Source of the DNA: Actinomycetales bacterium Ga0077552
GTDB lineage: Bacteria > Actinomycetota > Actinomycetes > Actinomycetales > Microbacteriaceae
Assembly (NCBI GenBank): GCA_001464255.1
Contig: LNFD01000148.1
Coordinates: 1 to 6,345 of the forward strand
Direction of reading: 5' to 3'
Length of the DNA: 6,345 nucleotides
The notes below the pieces were generated by a model. That model made no database searches, was not told where the DNA came from, and saw only the letters and a program-made list of their open reading frames with translations. Below are positions 1 through 6,345 of the stretch, one piece after another (position 1 is the stretch's first letter; each line of letters begins with the position of its first letter). Position numbers and translations under genes: made by a program.

Positions 1-1037
1 GTCGTGACGTCGAGCAGCCGGAAGTCCCAGCGACCCTCCGCGGTCTCGACCGGCCCTTCGGCCTCGATCGCCGTGATGCTGGTCGGCCGCTCGCGCGGGG
101 TCGCGGTGACCTCGGCGCTCGCGGTGCAGCCCTGCCCGTTGTAGGCGTAGACGACGACACGGTAGGTGGTGTCGGCCGTCAGGCCGCTCACGACCGTCGC
201 GGTCGACGAGGCGTCGATGACCACGACGCCCGGGGGCGGGGTGTGCACGGGGGCGCCCTCGTCGACGCCCGTGACGGTGCAGGCCGGGGCCGAGCCCGAG
301 CTCGCGACCCACACGTAGTACGCCTGCACCGCGCGCCCGTTGCCCGCGAAGACCCCCGACCAGTCGATGCTCACCGAGGCGTCGCCCGCGCCCGAATCGG
401 AGGTCGAACCGAGCGCCGTGGGGGCGGCGAGCACGAGCGGAGGACCCGCGGGCGTGCCGGTCGTGGTCGCGGTGTTCCACGAGGTCAGCGGGTCGAACGA
501 GTCGTTACGGGCACTCACTCCGATGGTGTACGCCGTGCCGTTGGCGAGCGCTCCGACGTCGACGACGGAGAGCCAGTACTCCGTGCCCACCGGGTCGTCG
601 CCCGGCACGCTGAGCGAGCGCACGACCGGGCCCACGGTGATGCGGTAGCTGCGGATGGGCGAGGCCGCCGCGTCCTGCGCCGGCTTCGACCAGCCGATGC
701 GCAGCCCGTGGTCGAGCGGCGTCACGCCGATGATCGCGGGCGCGGGCGGCACGAGGTCGCTCCAGACCGCGTCGGCGAGCACGGTCGGCGCCGAGGGGCC
801 CTGGGCGTTGACGGCGACGACGCTGATGCGCACCCGGTTGTCGGGGCCGTTGGCCGAGGTCGGCACCGTGCACGGCGAGGAGGCGCACACCGTCGTGCTC
901 GCCGAGCCGTCGCTCACGCGCGTGACGGTCGCCTCGAAGAACTCGATGGGAGCGTTGTTGGAGGCGCCTGGCGACCACGCGACGGTCAGGCTGCGGTCGC
1001 CGAACGACTGCACGCGCAGGTTCGTGACCGGGTCGGG
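1..1037 (-). other. Fibronectin type III array of the giant protein
   Basis: Three FN3 domains are visible. The first (about 1471-1560) opens with PDPVTNLRV and has LTVAWSPG and VRISVVAVNAQG. The second (about 1566-1660) has PPAPAIIGVTP, LRIGWSKP and YTIGVSARN. The third (about 1669-1787) has VSIDWSGV and YRVVVYAYNGQG, and is longer because of an insert around APVHTPPPG. The core Trp and the Tyr-containing late strand are kept in each. From about residue 1788 another beta module begins (TSITAIEAEG) and runs off the window. Cys1521/Cys1526 in the first and Cys1723/Cys1774 in the third are candidate disulfides. Confidence 0.85.
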
Positions 1038-4000
1038 AACATCCTGCACCGAGATGCGGATCGCGCCCCACACGAACCGCTCGGGGTCGTCGGTCGCGTC
1101 GGCGACCTGGTACTCGAGGTTGGTGTCGATCGGCTCGGCGGTCGCGGCGATGGTCACGAGCAGCGTCTGCCCGTCGGCGCTCGGCACGATGGCGACGCCC
1201 GGCGGCAACGTGCGGTCGCCGTCGAGCCCGCGCACGGCGACGACCCGCAGCGGTCGGCCCGGGAAGGGGTTCGTCGCCTCGTCGTTGTCGAGCACGCGCA
1301 CCGTCGTGGTCTCCGAGCGCGGTGCGATGACGGCGTCGGGCGCGGGACGCGCGAGCGGCCTGGTCGAGGGCACGACGGTGACCTGGATGCGGCCAGCGGT
1401 GCCCTGCGCCGCATCATCCCGAACACCGAGCGTCACGCCCGTCGTCGTGCCGCGCGGCGTGCTCTCGGGCACGCGAACGCGCAACGACTGCCCCGTGAGC
1501 TCGACCTCGAGGCCGGGAGCGGCGGCGTCGACGATCGAGAACGCGAGCTCGTCGACGTCGTCGGGATACGGGTACGCCGTGACGCGCACGAGGTCGATCG
1601 TGCGCTCCTGCCCCGGCTCGAGCTCGAGCGCCGCCCCGATGAGAACGGGGGGCTGGTTCTCGCGCGGCGTGACCTCGATCGGCAGCACGATCGTCGCGAC
1701 CCTGCCCTCGGGGTCAGTCGCCGAGTCGCCGTCGGTGACCTCGAACGTGAGCGAGGCGGGGCCGAAGTACAGGTCGGCCGAGGTGAAGCGCAGGGTGTCG
1801 TCATCGACGACGAGCGGATCGCCGTTCGCCTGCGTGGCGCTCACGGTCGCCGAGTCGGTGAGCCGCACGGGCGCGCCGCCGACCGCGAGCACGTAGTCGT
1901 TGATGTCGATCGTCACGGTCTCTTCACTGACGACCTCGATGCGCGGCGCGCGGCGGTCGAGCTGCGGCAGTGCGTCATCGGTGCCGGGCACCCAGATGAA
2001 CGCGGTCGAGCGCACGGTCGGGTCGGCGGGGTGCACCACCTGGAACGGGATGATCTGCCGTTGCTCGGCCACCTGCACGCGGATACGGCGGTCGGGCTGC
2101 ACGCTCGCCCCCGACTCGTAGCCGGGCACGAGCTCGAGACCGAGCTCGGCGACCTCGCCCTCCGAGAAGAACACCCGCGCGAGCACATCGACGTCGAGCT
2201 CGTCGCGATCGAGGATGTCGGTGAGTGAGAGCACGGTGTCGCGGGCGACGGGTGCCGCGAGCGGGGCATCCGGGCTCACCGTGATCGTGATGAAGGCCTG
2301 CGAGGCCCCCGCGAGGGCGTTCTCGATCGCGTAGACGAGGCCGTACTGCCCCGGTGTCGACGGGGGCACGATGCGCACGAACTGGCCGTCGACGATCTCG
2401 GCCGCGACATCGGCGGTATTGGCCTCGACGCCCGTGACCGTGAGCGCCGAGCCGTCGGGGTCGGTGTCGTTGTCGAGCACGGGCACGAGCACCGTGAACC
2501 CGGGGCGGATGAGCACCTGGTCGTCGTTGGCCACGGGGTTGCGGGCGCCCTCGAGGCGCGGGCTGATGCCGATGCGCACGACCCCCGAGGAGCGCGCGCC
2601 GAGCGCGTCGACGACCGTGTACCGGAACTCGTCGGTGCCCGCGGCGTAGCTGCCGGCCTGGTAGTCGAGGTAGTCGAGGCCCGTCTCGACGACGGCGCCC
2701 TTCTCGGGGCTCGACTCCTGCCCGATGACCTGCACCGAATCGCCGTCCGGGTCCATGCCGTCGACGGGGATGCGCACGCGGACGGTGTCGCCGGCGATGA
2801 CGCGGGCGGTCACGGTGCGCGTGATCGGCGCCTGGTTGGTGGCCTCGTTGACCTCGCGAACGCTGATGCGCACGCTCGCCTGCGCGCTCTGCTGCCCGAG
2901 CGGGCCGAGCACCTCGTAGACGGCCGTGAAGTCGCCCGGCTGGTCGGGGGCGAGGTAGCGCAGCTGGTCGCCCGCCGTGAAGAGCAGCCCCGACTCGCCC
3001 GTGAGGCCCTGCAGGAGGGTGGGCGCGAGCGTGATGGGCTCGTCGTCGGGGTGCTCGTCGTTCGCGAGCACGGGGATCGTCACAGCATCGCCCACGCGCA
3101 CCGTGATGGCGTCGTCGACCGCGACGGGCGGCTGCAGCCGGTCGGGGCGCGGGATCTCGATGACGGTGATCTCTCCCGTCGATTCGGCGAGCCCGTTGCT
3201 GATGCGGTAGGTGACCGTCTGGGGGCCGTCGAGCGGTCGGGTGAGCGTGATGCGCATGTCGCGCTGATCGAGCACCTCGGCGCGGATGCCGCTCGCGGGC
3301 GGCACGCCCACGACGCCCGTGACGACGAGCACCCCGCCGCCGGGGTCGATGTCGACGGTGGCGACGGCGACGGTCGCGTTGCTGAGCGTGCGCACGAAGG
3401 CCGTCTTCGGCACCGTGATCGGGGCCGAGCCGGCGGCGGGCGGCGCGGCGACATCCACGCGGATGATGCCCGTCGCGGTCGTGGAGTTGTCGGTCACGAC
3501 GTACTCGAGGTAGTGCGTGCGCACCTCGTCGCTCACGAAGCGGAAGACGCCGCGATCGAGGCTCGGCGTGATCGTCGCCCCGCTCTTCTCGGGGACGGCG
3601 CTCAGGCGGATGGTGCCCGTGCCGCCGCGCACGTGCACGAGCGGCTCGATGCGCACCTCCTGGGCCGCGTAGGCGAGCACGACGAAGGGCTCGGCGATGA
3701 TCGGGGCCTGCCCTGCGGGCCGCACCGTCACGGCGAGCTCGCCCAGGCCGCTCGCCGCACCATCGGTGACGGTGAGCGCGACCGTGCGGAGCTCACCCGC
3801 CCCGCCCGCCTCCGCGATCGTCACCCGGCCGTCGGGGCGGAAGGTCACGACATCGGGGGGCGGGATGCTGGCGGCCTGCAGGTAGATCGGGTCGCCATCC
3901 GGGTCGACCCACTCGCCGAGCACCGCGGCCGTCGCGGTGCCGCCCGCGGCGACCGTGGTCTTGCTGGCCCGCACCTGCACGGGGGCAGAGTTCTCGCCCG

Positions 4001-5447
4001 CACCGCGGACGGTGACCTGCACGATGGCCGAGTCGGCGCCGCCGCGACCGTCGGTGATCGTGTACTCGAACCCGATGATGCCGCTCGCCCCCGGCTCGAG
4101 CGTGAGCTGCAGCTGCTGCGCGTCGCCGATGAGGTCGAGCCGGCCCACGGCGGGGTCGATCGGCGTGACCGCGCTGATGACGAGCACGTCGCCGTTCGGG
4201 TCGGTGTCGTTGAGCAGCACGGGAAGCACGCTCGCTCGCCCGGGCCGCGCGCCGAACTGGTCGTCGACCGCGACGGGGGGCTGCTGCGTGCGCTCGAGCT
4301 CGGGCGGGGTGTCGAGCTGGTCGAGCTGCTCCTCGCGCTCGTCCTCCTGCTCGCGGATGAGGTCGTCCCAGTTGTCGATCAGGCGGCCGTCGTCCTGCAC
4401 GGCCCACGAGGCCCCGGCACGGCGGTCGTTGAGCACGAGGCGGTCGTCGCGCACCGTGAAGGCCAGGTCGGCCGCGGCGGGGACGGCGCTGAGCGGCAGT
4501 TCGCGCACGGCCTCGCCGCAGCGCCGCCAGGCGATGCCGTCGGTCCACGCGGCGAAGGCGCAGTCGCCGACCACGACGGGAGGCGCCGCGGCGCCCTGAC
4601 GCCCCGTGACGAGCTCGGTGATCGCCCCGCCGTCGAGCGCGACCGAGAGCAGCCCGCCGCGGTGGGCGACGAGCACCTCGGTCGCATCGTCGCTCGCGAG
4701 CGCGAGCCGCGGATCGCCGGCCGCCGCGATCACCCCCGAAAGGTCGATGACGCCCGACTCGGTGTGCAGCAGCCGGGTGCCCGCATCGAGCACCGCCCAG
4801 CGGTCGCGAGCGACCGTGATCTGCAGCGCCGCGGTGTCGTCGACGTCGATGCTCCACGTGCGATCGACCCGGTCGACCCGCTCGGGGAGCACGCGGTAGA
4901 CCTCGCCGAGCCCCGGCGACACGGCGACGATGCCGTACCGATCGGTCGCGGCGACCGCGCTCTCGGGGCCAAACTGGAAGGTCGCGACCGAGGAGGGGTC
5001 GAAGTCGGGGAAGAGCGATCGGGCGGTGACCCAGGTCTCGCCCGAACCGCCGCTGTGCACCACGACGCTCGACCCCGCGAGCATGAGCGCGGGCTCGTCG
5101 GGCGGTAGCGGCACCGACTCCATGACCTCCGAACGAGCGGGGTCGACGAGCTCGGCGGTCGCGTTCACGGCGTCGACGACGATGACGTCGGAGCCCCGCT
5201 GCACGGCCTCGAGCTGCGCCCCCTCGCCCGGGATGACCGAGTCGAGCACCCCGACCTGCAGGTTCGCCCGACCGACGGCCTGGCGCTCGCCGTTGACGAC
5301 CCAGACGGCTCCGTCGTTGAGGTCGAGTCGCTGGGCCTCGAAGCCCGGGTGCACGACTGCGAGCGCGATGACGGTCGCCGCGACGAGCGAGCCGCTCACG
5401 GCGGTGAGGGCGGCCGAGCGGTGCTGCGCGAACCAGCGGCGGATCAC
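1..5447 (-). CDS. Giant membrane-anchored surface protein with propeller-like, Ig-like and FN3 domains (3' end outside window)
   Basis: This frame is open from a GTG at 5447-5445 to the left edge: at least 1815 codons, no stop. I chose this start for its Shine-Dalgarno sequence (GGGGGAG, 7 bases upstream) and because the protein begins with a signal anchor (MIRRWFAQHR, then hydrophobic 12-32). Domains in order: propeller-like region about 41-355, containing Cys296 and Cys310; acidic Glu/Asp/Gln linker about 356-389; about eleven Ig-like repeats (Big_9/cadherin-like) about 390-1462; FN3 domains about 1471-1560, 1566-1660 and 1669-1787; and the start of a further module after 1788. Repeat motifs such as PPVAVDD, VLxNDTDPxGD and a terminal TxTDG-like strand recur. 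No catalytic motif or sortase signal is visible, but the C-terminus is missing. It probably acts outside the membrane in adhesion, envelope binding or as a partner of the kinase. This matches the FN3 protein of the actinobacterial PFNA locus. Its biochemical function is unknown to me. Confidence 0.92.
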   Translation of the reverse strand, partial: MIRRWFAQHRSAALTAVSGSLVAATVIALAVVHPGFEAQRLDLNDGAVWVVNGERQAVGRANLQVGVLDSVIPGEGAQLEAVQRGSDVIVVDAVNATAELVDPARSEVMESVPLPPDEPALMLAGSSVVVHSGGSGETWVTARSLFPDFDPSSVATFQFGPESAVAATDRYGIVAVSPGLGEVYRVLPERVDRVDRTWSIDVDDTAALQITVARDRWAVLDAGTRLLHTESGVIDLSGVIAAAGDPRLALASDDATEVLVAHRGGLLSVALDGGAITELVTGRQGAAAPPVVVGDCAFAAWTDGIAWRRCGEAVRELPLSAVPAAADLAFTVRDDRLVLNDRRAGASWAVQDDGRLIDNWDDLIREQEDEREEQLDQLDTPPELERTQQPPVAVDDQFGARPGRASVLPVLLNDTDPNGDVLVISAVTPIDPAVGRLDLIGDAQQLQLTLEPGASGIIGFEYTITDGRGGADSAIVQVTVRGAGENSAPVQVRASKTTVAAGGTATAAVLGEWVDPDGDPIYLQAASIPPPDVVTFRPDGRVTIAEAGGAGELRTVALTVTDGAASGLGELAVTVRPAGQAPIIAEPFVVLAYAAQEVRIEPLVHVRGGTGTIRLSAVPEKSGATITPSLDRGVFRFVSDEVRTHYLEYVVTDNSTTATGIIRVDVAAPPAAGSAPITVPKTAFVRTLSNATVAVATVDIDPGGGVLVVTGVVGVPPASGIRAEVLDQRDMRITLTRPLDGPQTVTYRISNGLAESTGEITVIEIPRPDRLQPPVAVDDAITVRVGDAVTIPVLANDEHPDDEPITLAPTLLQGLTGESGLLFTAGDQLRYLAPDQPGDFTAVYEVLGPLGQQSAQASVRISVREVNEATNQAPITRTVTARVIAGDTVRVRIPVDGMDPDGDSVQVIGQESSPEKGAVVETGLDYLDYQAGSYAAGTDEFRYTVVDALGARSSGVVRIGISPRLEGARNPVANDDQVLIRPGFTVLVPVLDNDTDPDGSALTVTGVEANTADVAAEIVDGQFVRIVPPSTPGQYGLVYAIENALAGASQAFITITVSPDAPLAAPVARDTVLSLTDILDRDELDVDVLARVFFSEGEVAELGLELVPGYESGASVQPDRRIRVQVAEQRQIIPFQVVHPADPTVRSTAFIWVPGTDDALPQLDRRAPRIEVVSEETVTIDINDYVLAVGGAPVRLTDSATVSATQANGDPLVVDDDTLRFTSADLYFGPASLTFEVTDGDSATDPEGRVATIVLPIEVTPRENQPPVLIGAALELEPGQERTIDLVRVTAYPYPDDVDELAFSIVDAAAPGLEVELTGQSLRVRVPESTPRGTTTGVTLGVRDDAAQGTAGRIQVTVVPSTRPLARPAPDAVIAPRSETTTVRVLDNDEATNPFPGRPLRVVAVRGLDGDRTLPPGVAIVPSADGQTLLVTIAATAEPIDTNLEYQVADATDDPERFVWGAIRISVQDVPDPVTNLRVQSFGDRSLTVAWSPGASNNAPIEFFEATVTRVSDGSASTTVCASSPCTVPTSANGPDNRVRISVVAVNAQGPSAPTVLADAVWSDLVPPAPAIIGVTPLDHGLRIGWSKPAQDAAASPIRSYRITVGPVVRSLSVPGDDPVGTEYWLSVVDVGALANGTAYTIGVSARNDSFDPLTSWNTATTTGTPAGPPLVLAAPTALGSTSDSGAGDASVSIDWSGVFAGNGRAVQAYYVWVASSGSAPACTVTGVDEGAPVHTPPPGVVVIDASSTATVVSGLTADTTYRVVVYAYNGQGCTASAEVTATPRERPTSITAIEAEGPVETAEGRWDFRLLDVT
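1062..4280 (-). repeat. Array of about eleven bacterial Ig-like repeats in the giant protein
   Basis: Units start at about residues 390, 489, 582, 676, 773, 874, 971, 1062, 1168, 1266 and 1370, with a spacing of 92-106 residues. Each opens with a Pro-containing strand (PPVAVDD, APVQV, APIIAE, APITVP, NPVANDD, NQPPV) and ends in a strand of the form fxYTITDG or vxVTV. Acidic turns are seen at 413-420 (NDTDPNGD), 515-519, 796-804, 899-903 and 993-1000 (NDTDPDGS). This is the Big_9/cadherin-like type found in long bacterial surface stalks. The copies are strongly diverged, so this is an old protein-level array and not a recent tandem DNA duplication. Confidence 0.8.
4383..5327 (-). other. Propeller-like extracytoplasmic domain of the giant protein
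   Basis: Residues about 41-355 carry successive beta-strand pairs with recurring aromatic/hydrophobic motifs typical of propeller blades: LNDGAVWVVNGE, GSDVIVVDAVNA, ESAVAATDRYGIVAVSP, RWAVLDAGTRLLH, ATEVLVAHRGGLLSVALDGG and RLVLNDRRAGASWAV. About six to seven such units can be counted by eye. Cys296 and Cys310 flank AAWTDGIAWRR and may form a disulfide. Similarity to a beta-propeller is my reading of the pattern; I cannot name a family. It may be the ligand- or partner-binding head nearest the membrane. Confidence 0.6.
5352..5414 (-). other. N-terminal signal anchor of the giant protein
   Basis: Residues 12-32 are uncharged (AALTAVSGSLVAATVIALAVV) after a basic N-terminus with Arg3, Arg4, His9 and Arg10. 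No lipobox Cys follows, and I see no clear AXA cleavage site before the folded region begins at about residue 41. I therefore call it an uncleaved anchor with the rest of the protein outside. A cleaved signal peptide is possible. Confidence 0.8.
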
Positions 5448-5451
5448 GGGC

Positions 5452-6345
5452 TCACTCCCCCGCGACCTCGGCGCACTTCTCATCGCTCGCCGCCCCGAGC
5501 CGGCCCTCGCGCGCGACCCGCACCGTCACGCACACGCGGTCGCCGGGCGTCGCGGCCACGGCGAACTCCGTCGCGCTCTGGAAGGTCTCCGCCCCTCCCG
5601 CGATGCGCACCTGGTAGGTGTCGTCGGGCTCGATGCCCGGGTCGTTCCACGAGAACACGACGGTCGAGCCGTCGAGCACGGCCTCCACATTGCTGACGCG
5701 CGGCAGGTCGCGATCACCGCCCTGGATGGCGAGCAGGGTCGCCGTCGCGCCGAGAGCGATGACGGCGAGGGAGACGAGCACGAGGCCGCCCGCGAGCAGG
5801 CGGCTGCGCGCGGCGACCCTCCGCGTCGCGGTTCCGACCGGAGCGGGCGACGATTCGGCGACGGCCGCCTGCGCGGTCGCGATGCTCCGGCGGCGCCGAC
5901 GGCCGGAGGACGAACCCGGGGCGCGGGGCGCGATCGCGCGCACGATCGTGCGGTCGCCCGGGTCGCCGATCGTCGCGAGCGCCCAGTCGTCCATCGCCAC
6001 ATCGGCCTGCGTCGTGACGAGACCGAGCTCGGCCTCGATGCGCTGCAGGTCGCGCACGAGCTCGAGCGCCGACTGCTGCCGCTTGGCCGGGTCGCGCGTG
6101 AGCGCGCGGCGCAGAACGGCCTCGAGCGCCGCGGGCACGTCGTCGCGGTCGATCGCCGGCACGCGGGCGCGGGCGATGCGCCCGATGAGCTCGTCGGAAC
6201 TGTTCGAGCCGTCGAGCACCTCGAAGGGCGAGCGCCCCGCGAGCAGCGTGTACAGCGTCGCGGCGAGCGACCAGACCTCGCTCTGCACGGTGCCCGCCGT
6301 CTCATCGAGCAGCACCTCGGGAGCCGACCACGGGATCGACATGCC
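5452..6345 (-). CDS. Membrane Ser/Thr protein kinase, C-terminal part, with extracellular FN3-like domain (5' end outside window)
   Basis: This is the C-terminal 297 residues of a Hanks-type (PknB-like) kinase; the N-lobe, catalytic loop and DFG lie beyond 6345. Numbering from the first codon in the window, I see the activation-segment end PWSAPEVL (residues 5-12, APE motif), subdomain IX as SEVWSLAATLYTLLAGRSPF (22-41) and the subdomain XI region ALTRDPAKR (81-89, with the usual Arg). A charged linker follows (about 100-182, with five Arg at 149-153). Then come a transmembrane helix (183-207) and an FN3-like beta domain (about 214-292) with VVFSWNDP, YQVRI and Cys272/Cys291. The ATG at 6342 is internal to the kinase fold, so it is not the start. 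The stop is TGA at 5454-5452. By family, it should phosphorylate Ser/Thr on cytoplasmic partners in response to an outside signal. Two residues of subdomain IX are unusual: Glu replaces the conserved Asp and Ala replaces the Gly. Activity cannot be judged without the catalytic loop. The giant FN3 protein gene follows 4 bases later, indicating co-transcription. Confidence 0.93.
   Translation of the reverse strand, partial: GMSIPWSAPEVLLDETAGTVQSEVWSLAATLYTLLAGRSPFEVLDGSNSSDELIGRIARARVPAIDRDDVPAALEAVLRRALTRDPAKRQQSALELVRDLQRIEAELGLVTTQADVAMDDWALATIGDPGDRTIVRAIAPRAPGSSSGRRRRRSIATAQAAVAESSPAPVGTATRRVAARSRLLAGGLVLVSLAVIALGATATLLAIQGGDRDLPRVSNVEAVLDGSTVVFSWNDPGIEPDDTYQVRIAGGAETFQSATEFAVAATPGDRVCVTVRVAREGRLGAASDEKCAEVAGE
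5455..5461 (-). promoter_or_regulatory. Ribosome binding site of the giant FN3/Ig gene
   Basis: GGGGGAG on the minus strand lies in the last codons of the kinase gene and overlaps no other signal. Seven bases (TGAGCCC) separate it from the GTG at 5447. The competing GTG at 5455, which overlaps the kinase stop, reads only three codons before a stop, so this site decides the start. The kinase stop sits between the site and the start codon, which favours translational coupling. Confidence 0.8.
5470..5706 (-). other. Extracellular FN3-like sensor domain of the kinase
   Basis: About 79 residues after the membrane helix show the FN3 pattern: a proline near the first strand (LPRVSNVEAV), a core Trp in strand B (VVFSWNDP), a Tyr-centred strand C (DTYQVRI), and late strands VCVTVRVAREG. 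Two cysteines (fragment residues 272 and 291) could form a disulfide, which suits an exported domain. PASTA repeats, the usual extracellular part of PknB-type kinases, are absent, so the ligand is probably not uncrosslinked muropeptide. The fold is inferred from the pattern only. Confidence 0.7.
5725..5799 (-). other. Transmembrane helix of the kinase
   Basis: About 25 uncharged, mostly Leu/Val/Ala/Ile residues (LLAGGLVLVSLAVIALGATA...) are preceded by a basic stretch (RRVAARSR) and followed by GGDRD. The positive-inside rule puts the kinase domain in the cytoplasm and the C-terminal domain outside. This is the standard topology of PknB-type receptor kinases. Confidence 0.9.

Noticed and set aside
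655..1896. Plus-strand open frame of 413 codons rich in Ser/Thr
   Set aside because: Its Ser/Thr-rich appearance could suggest a secreted protein, but it has no signal peptide and is antisense to FN3 and Ig domains that read without interruption.
243..2228. Plus-strand open frame of 661 codons
   Set aside because: Its translation is Arg/Gly/Ala/His-rich with no domain pattern, and it lies wholly antisense to the Ig/FN3 coding frame, whose translation is coherent. It follows from high GC and third-position bias.
2439..4223. Similar DNA segments at about 2454-2483, 3045-3074 and 4191-4223, considered as dispersed DNA repeats
   Set aside because: They encode the same Ig-repeat motif (VLxND followed by an acidic turn), and the similarity is limited to those codons, so protein constraint explains it.
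3793..4857. Minus-strand open frame of 354 codons
   Set aside because: It is on the same strand as the giant gene but in another frame. The product is mostly Arg, Ala, Gly and Pro, as expected for a shadow frame, while the giant gene's frame here gives clear Ig-like motifs.
3051..5108. Plus-strand open frame of 685 codons
   Set aside because: It has the same low-complexity Arg/Asp/His/Gly composition, is antisense to the propeller-like and Ig regions, has no convincing start context, and shows no recognisable motif.
5526..6305. Minus-strand open frame of 259 codons overlapping the kinase
   Set aside because: It is an Arg/Ser/Pro-rich shadow in another frame of the kinase gene; the kinase frame has APE, the subdomain IX motif, the membrane helix and the FN3-like domain.
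6340..6342. ATG as the start of the kinase gene
   Set aside because: It falls four codons before the APE-motif segment, so a protein starting here would lack the whole catalytic core; the frame is open to the window edge and the gene clearly continues upstream.

Overview
The window is very GC-rich, with a strong G/C bias at third codon positions, and it is coding almost end to end on the minus strand. Base composition, the protein families and the gene order point to a high-GC actinobacterium. Microbacteriaceae or a close relative is my best guess, based on resemblance rather than on a marker gene.

There are only two real genes, both read right to left and both cut by the window edges. At 6345-5452 is the C-terminal part of a membrane Ser/Thr protein kinase: the end of the catalytic C-lobe, a cytoplasmic linker, one transmembrane helix and a small extracellular fibronectin type III (FN3)-like domain. 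Four bases after its stop, with a good Shine-Dalgarno sequence inside the kinase's last codons, a GTG at 5447 starts a giant gene. It stays open to base 1, giving at least 1815 residues with no stop. It encodes a membrane-anchored surface protein: an N-terminal signal anchor (residues 12-32), a propeller-like domain with a Cys pair (about 41-355), an acidic linker (about 356-389), about eleven bacterial Ig-like repeats (about 390-1462), at least three FN3 domains (about 1471-1787) and the start of another module.

Kinase followed by a giant FN3/Ig protein is the beginning of a conserved actinobacterial locus. In bifidobacteria it has been called the PFNA cluster: kinase, FN3 protein, MoxR-type AAA ATPase, DUF58 protein and transglutaminase-like protein. 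The genes expected next would lie beyond base 1 and cannot be seen here. By inference, the kinase could sense something outside the cell through its FN3-like domain, while the giant protein forms a long multi-domain stalk on the outer face of the membrane and may be a partner of the kinase or of the ATPase module.

There is no intergenic stretch longer than 4 bases and I see no RNA gene, mobile element, CRISPR array or terminator. The long open frames on the plus strand (for example 243-2228 and 3051-5108) are antisense shadows of the giant gene.
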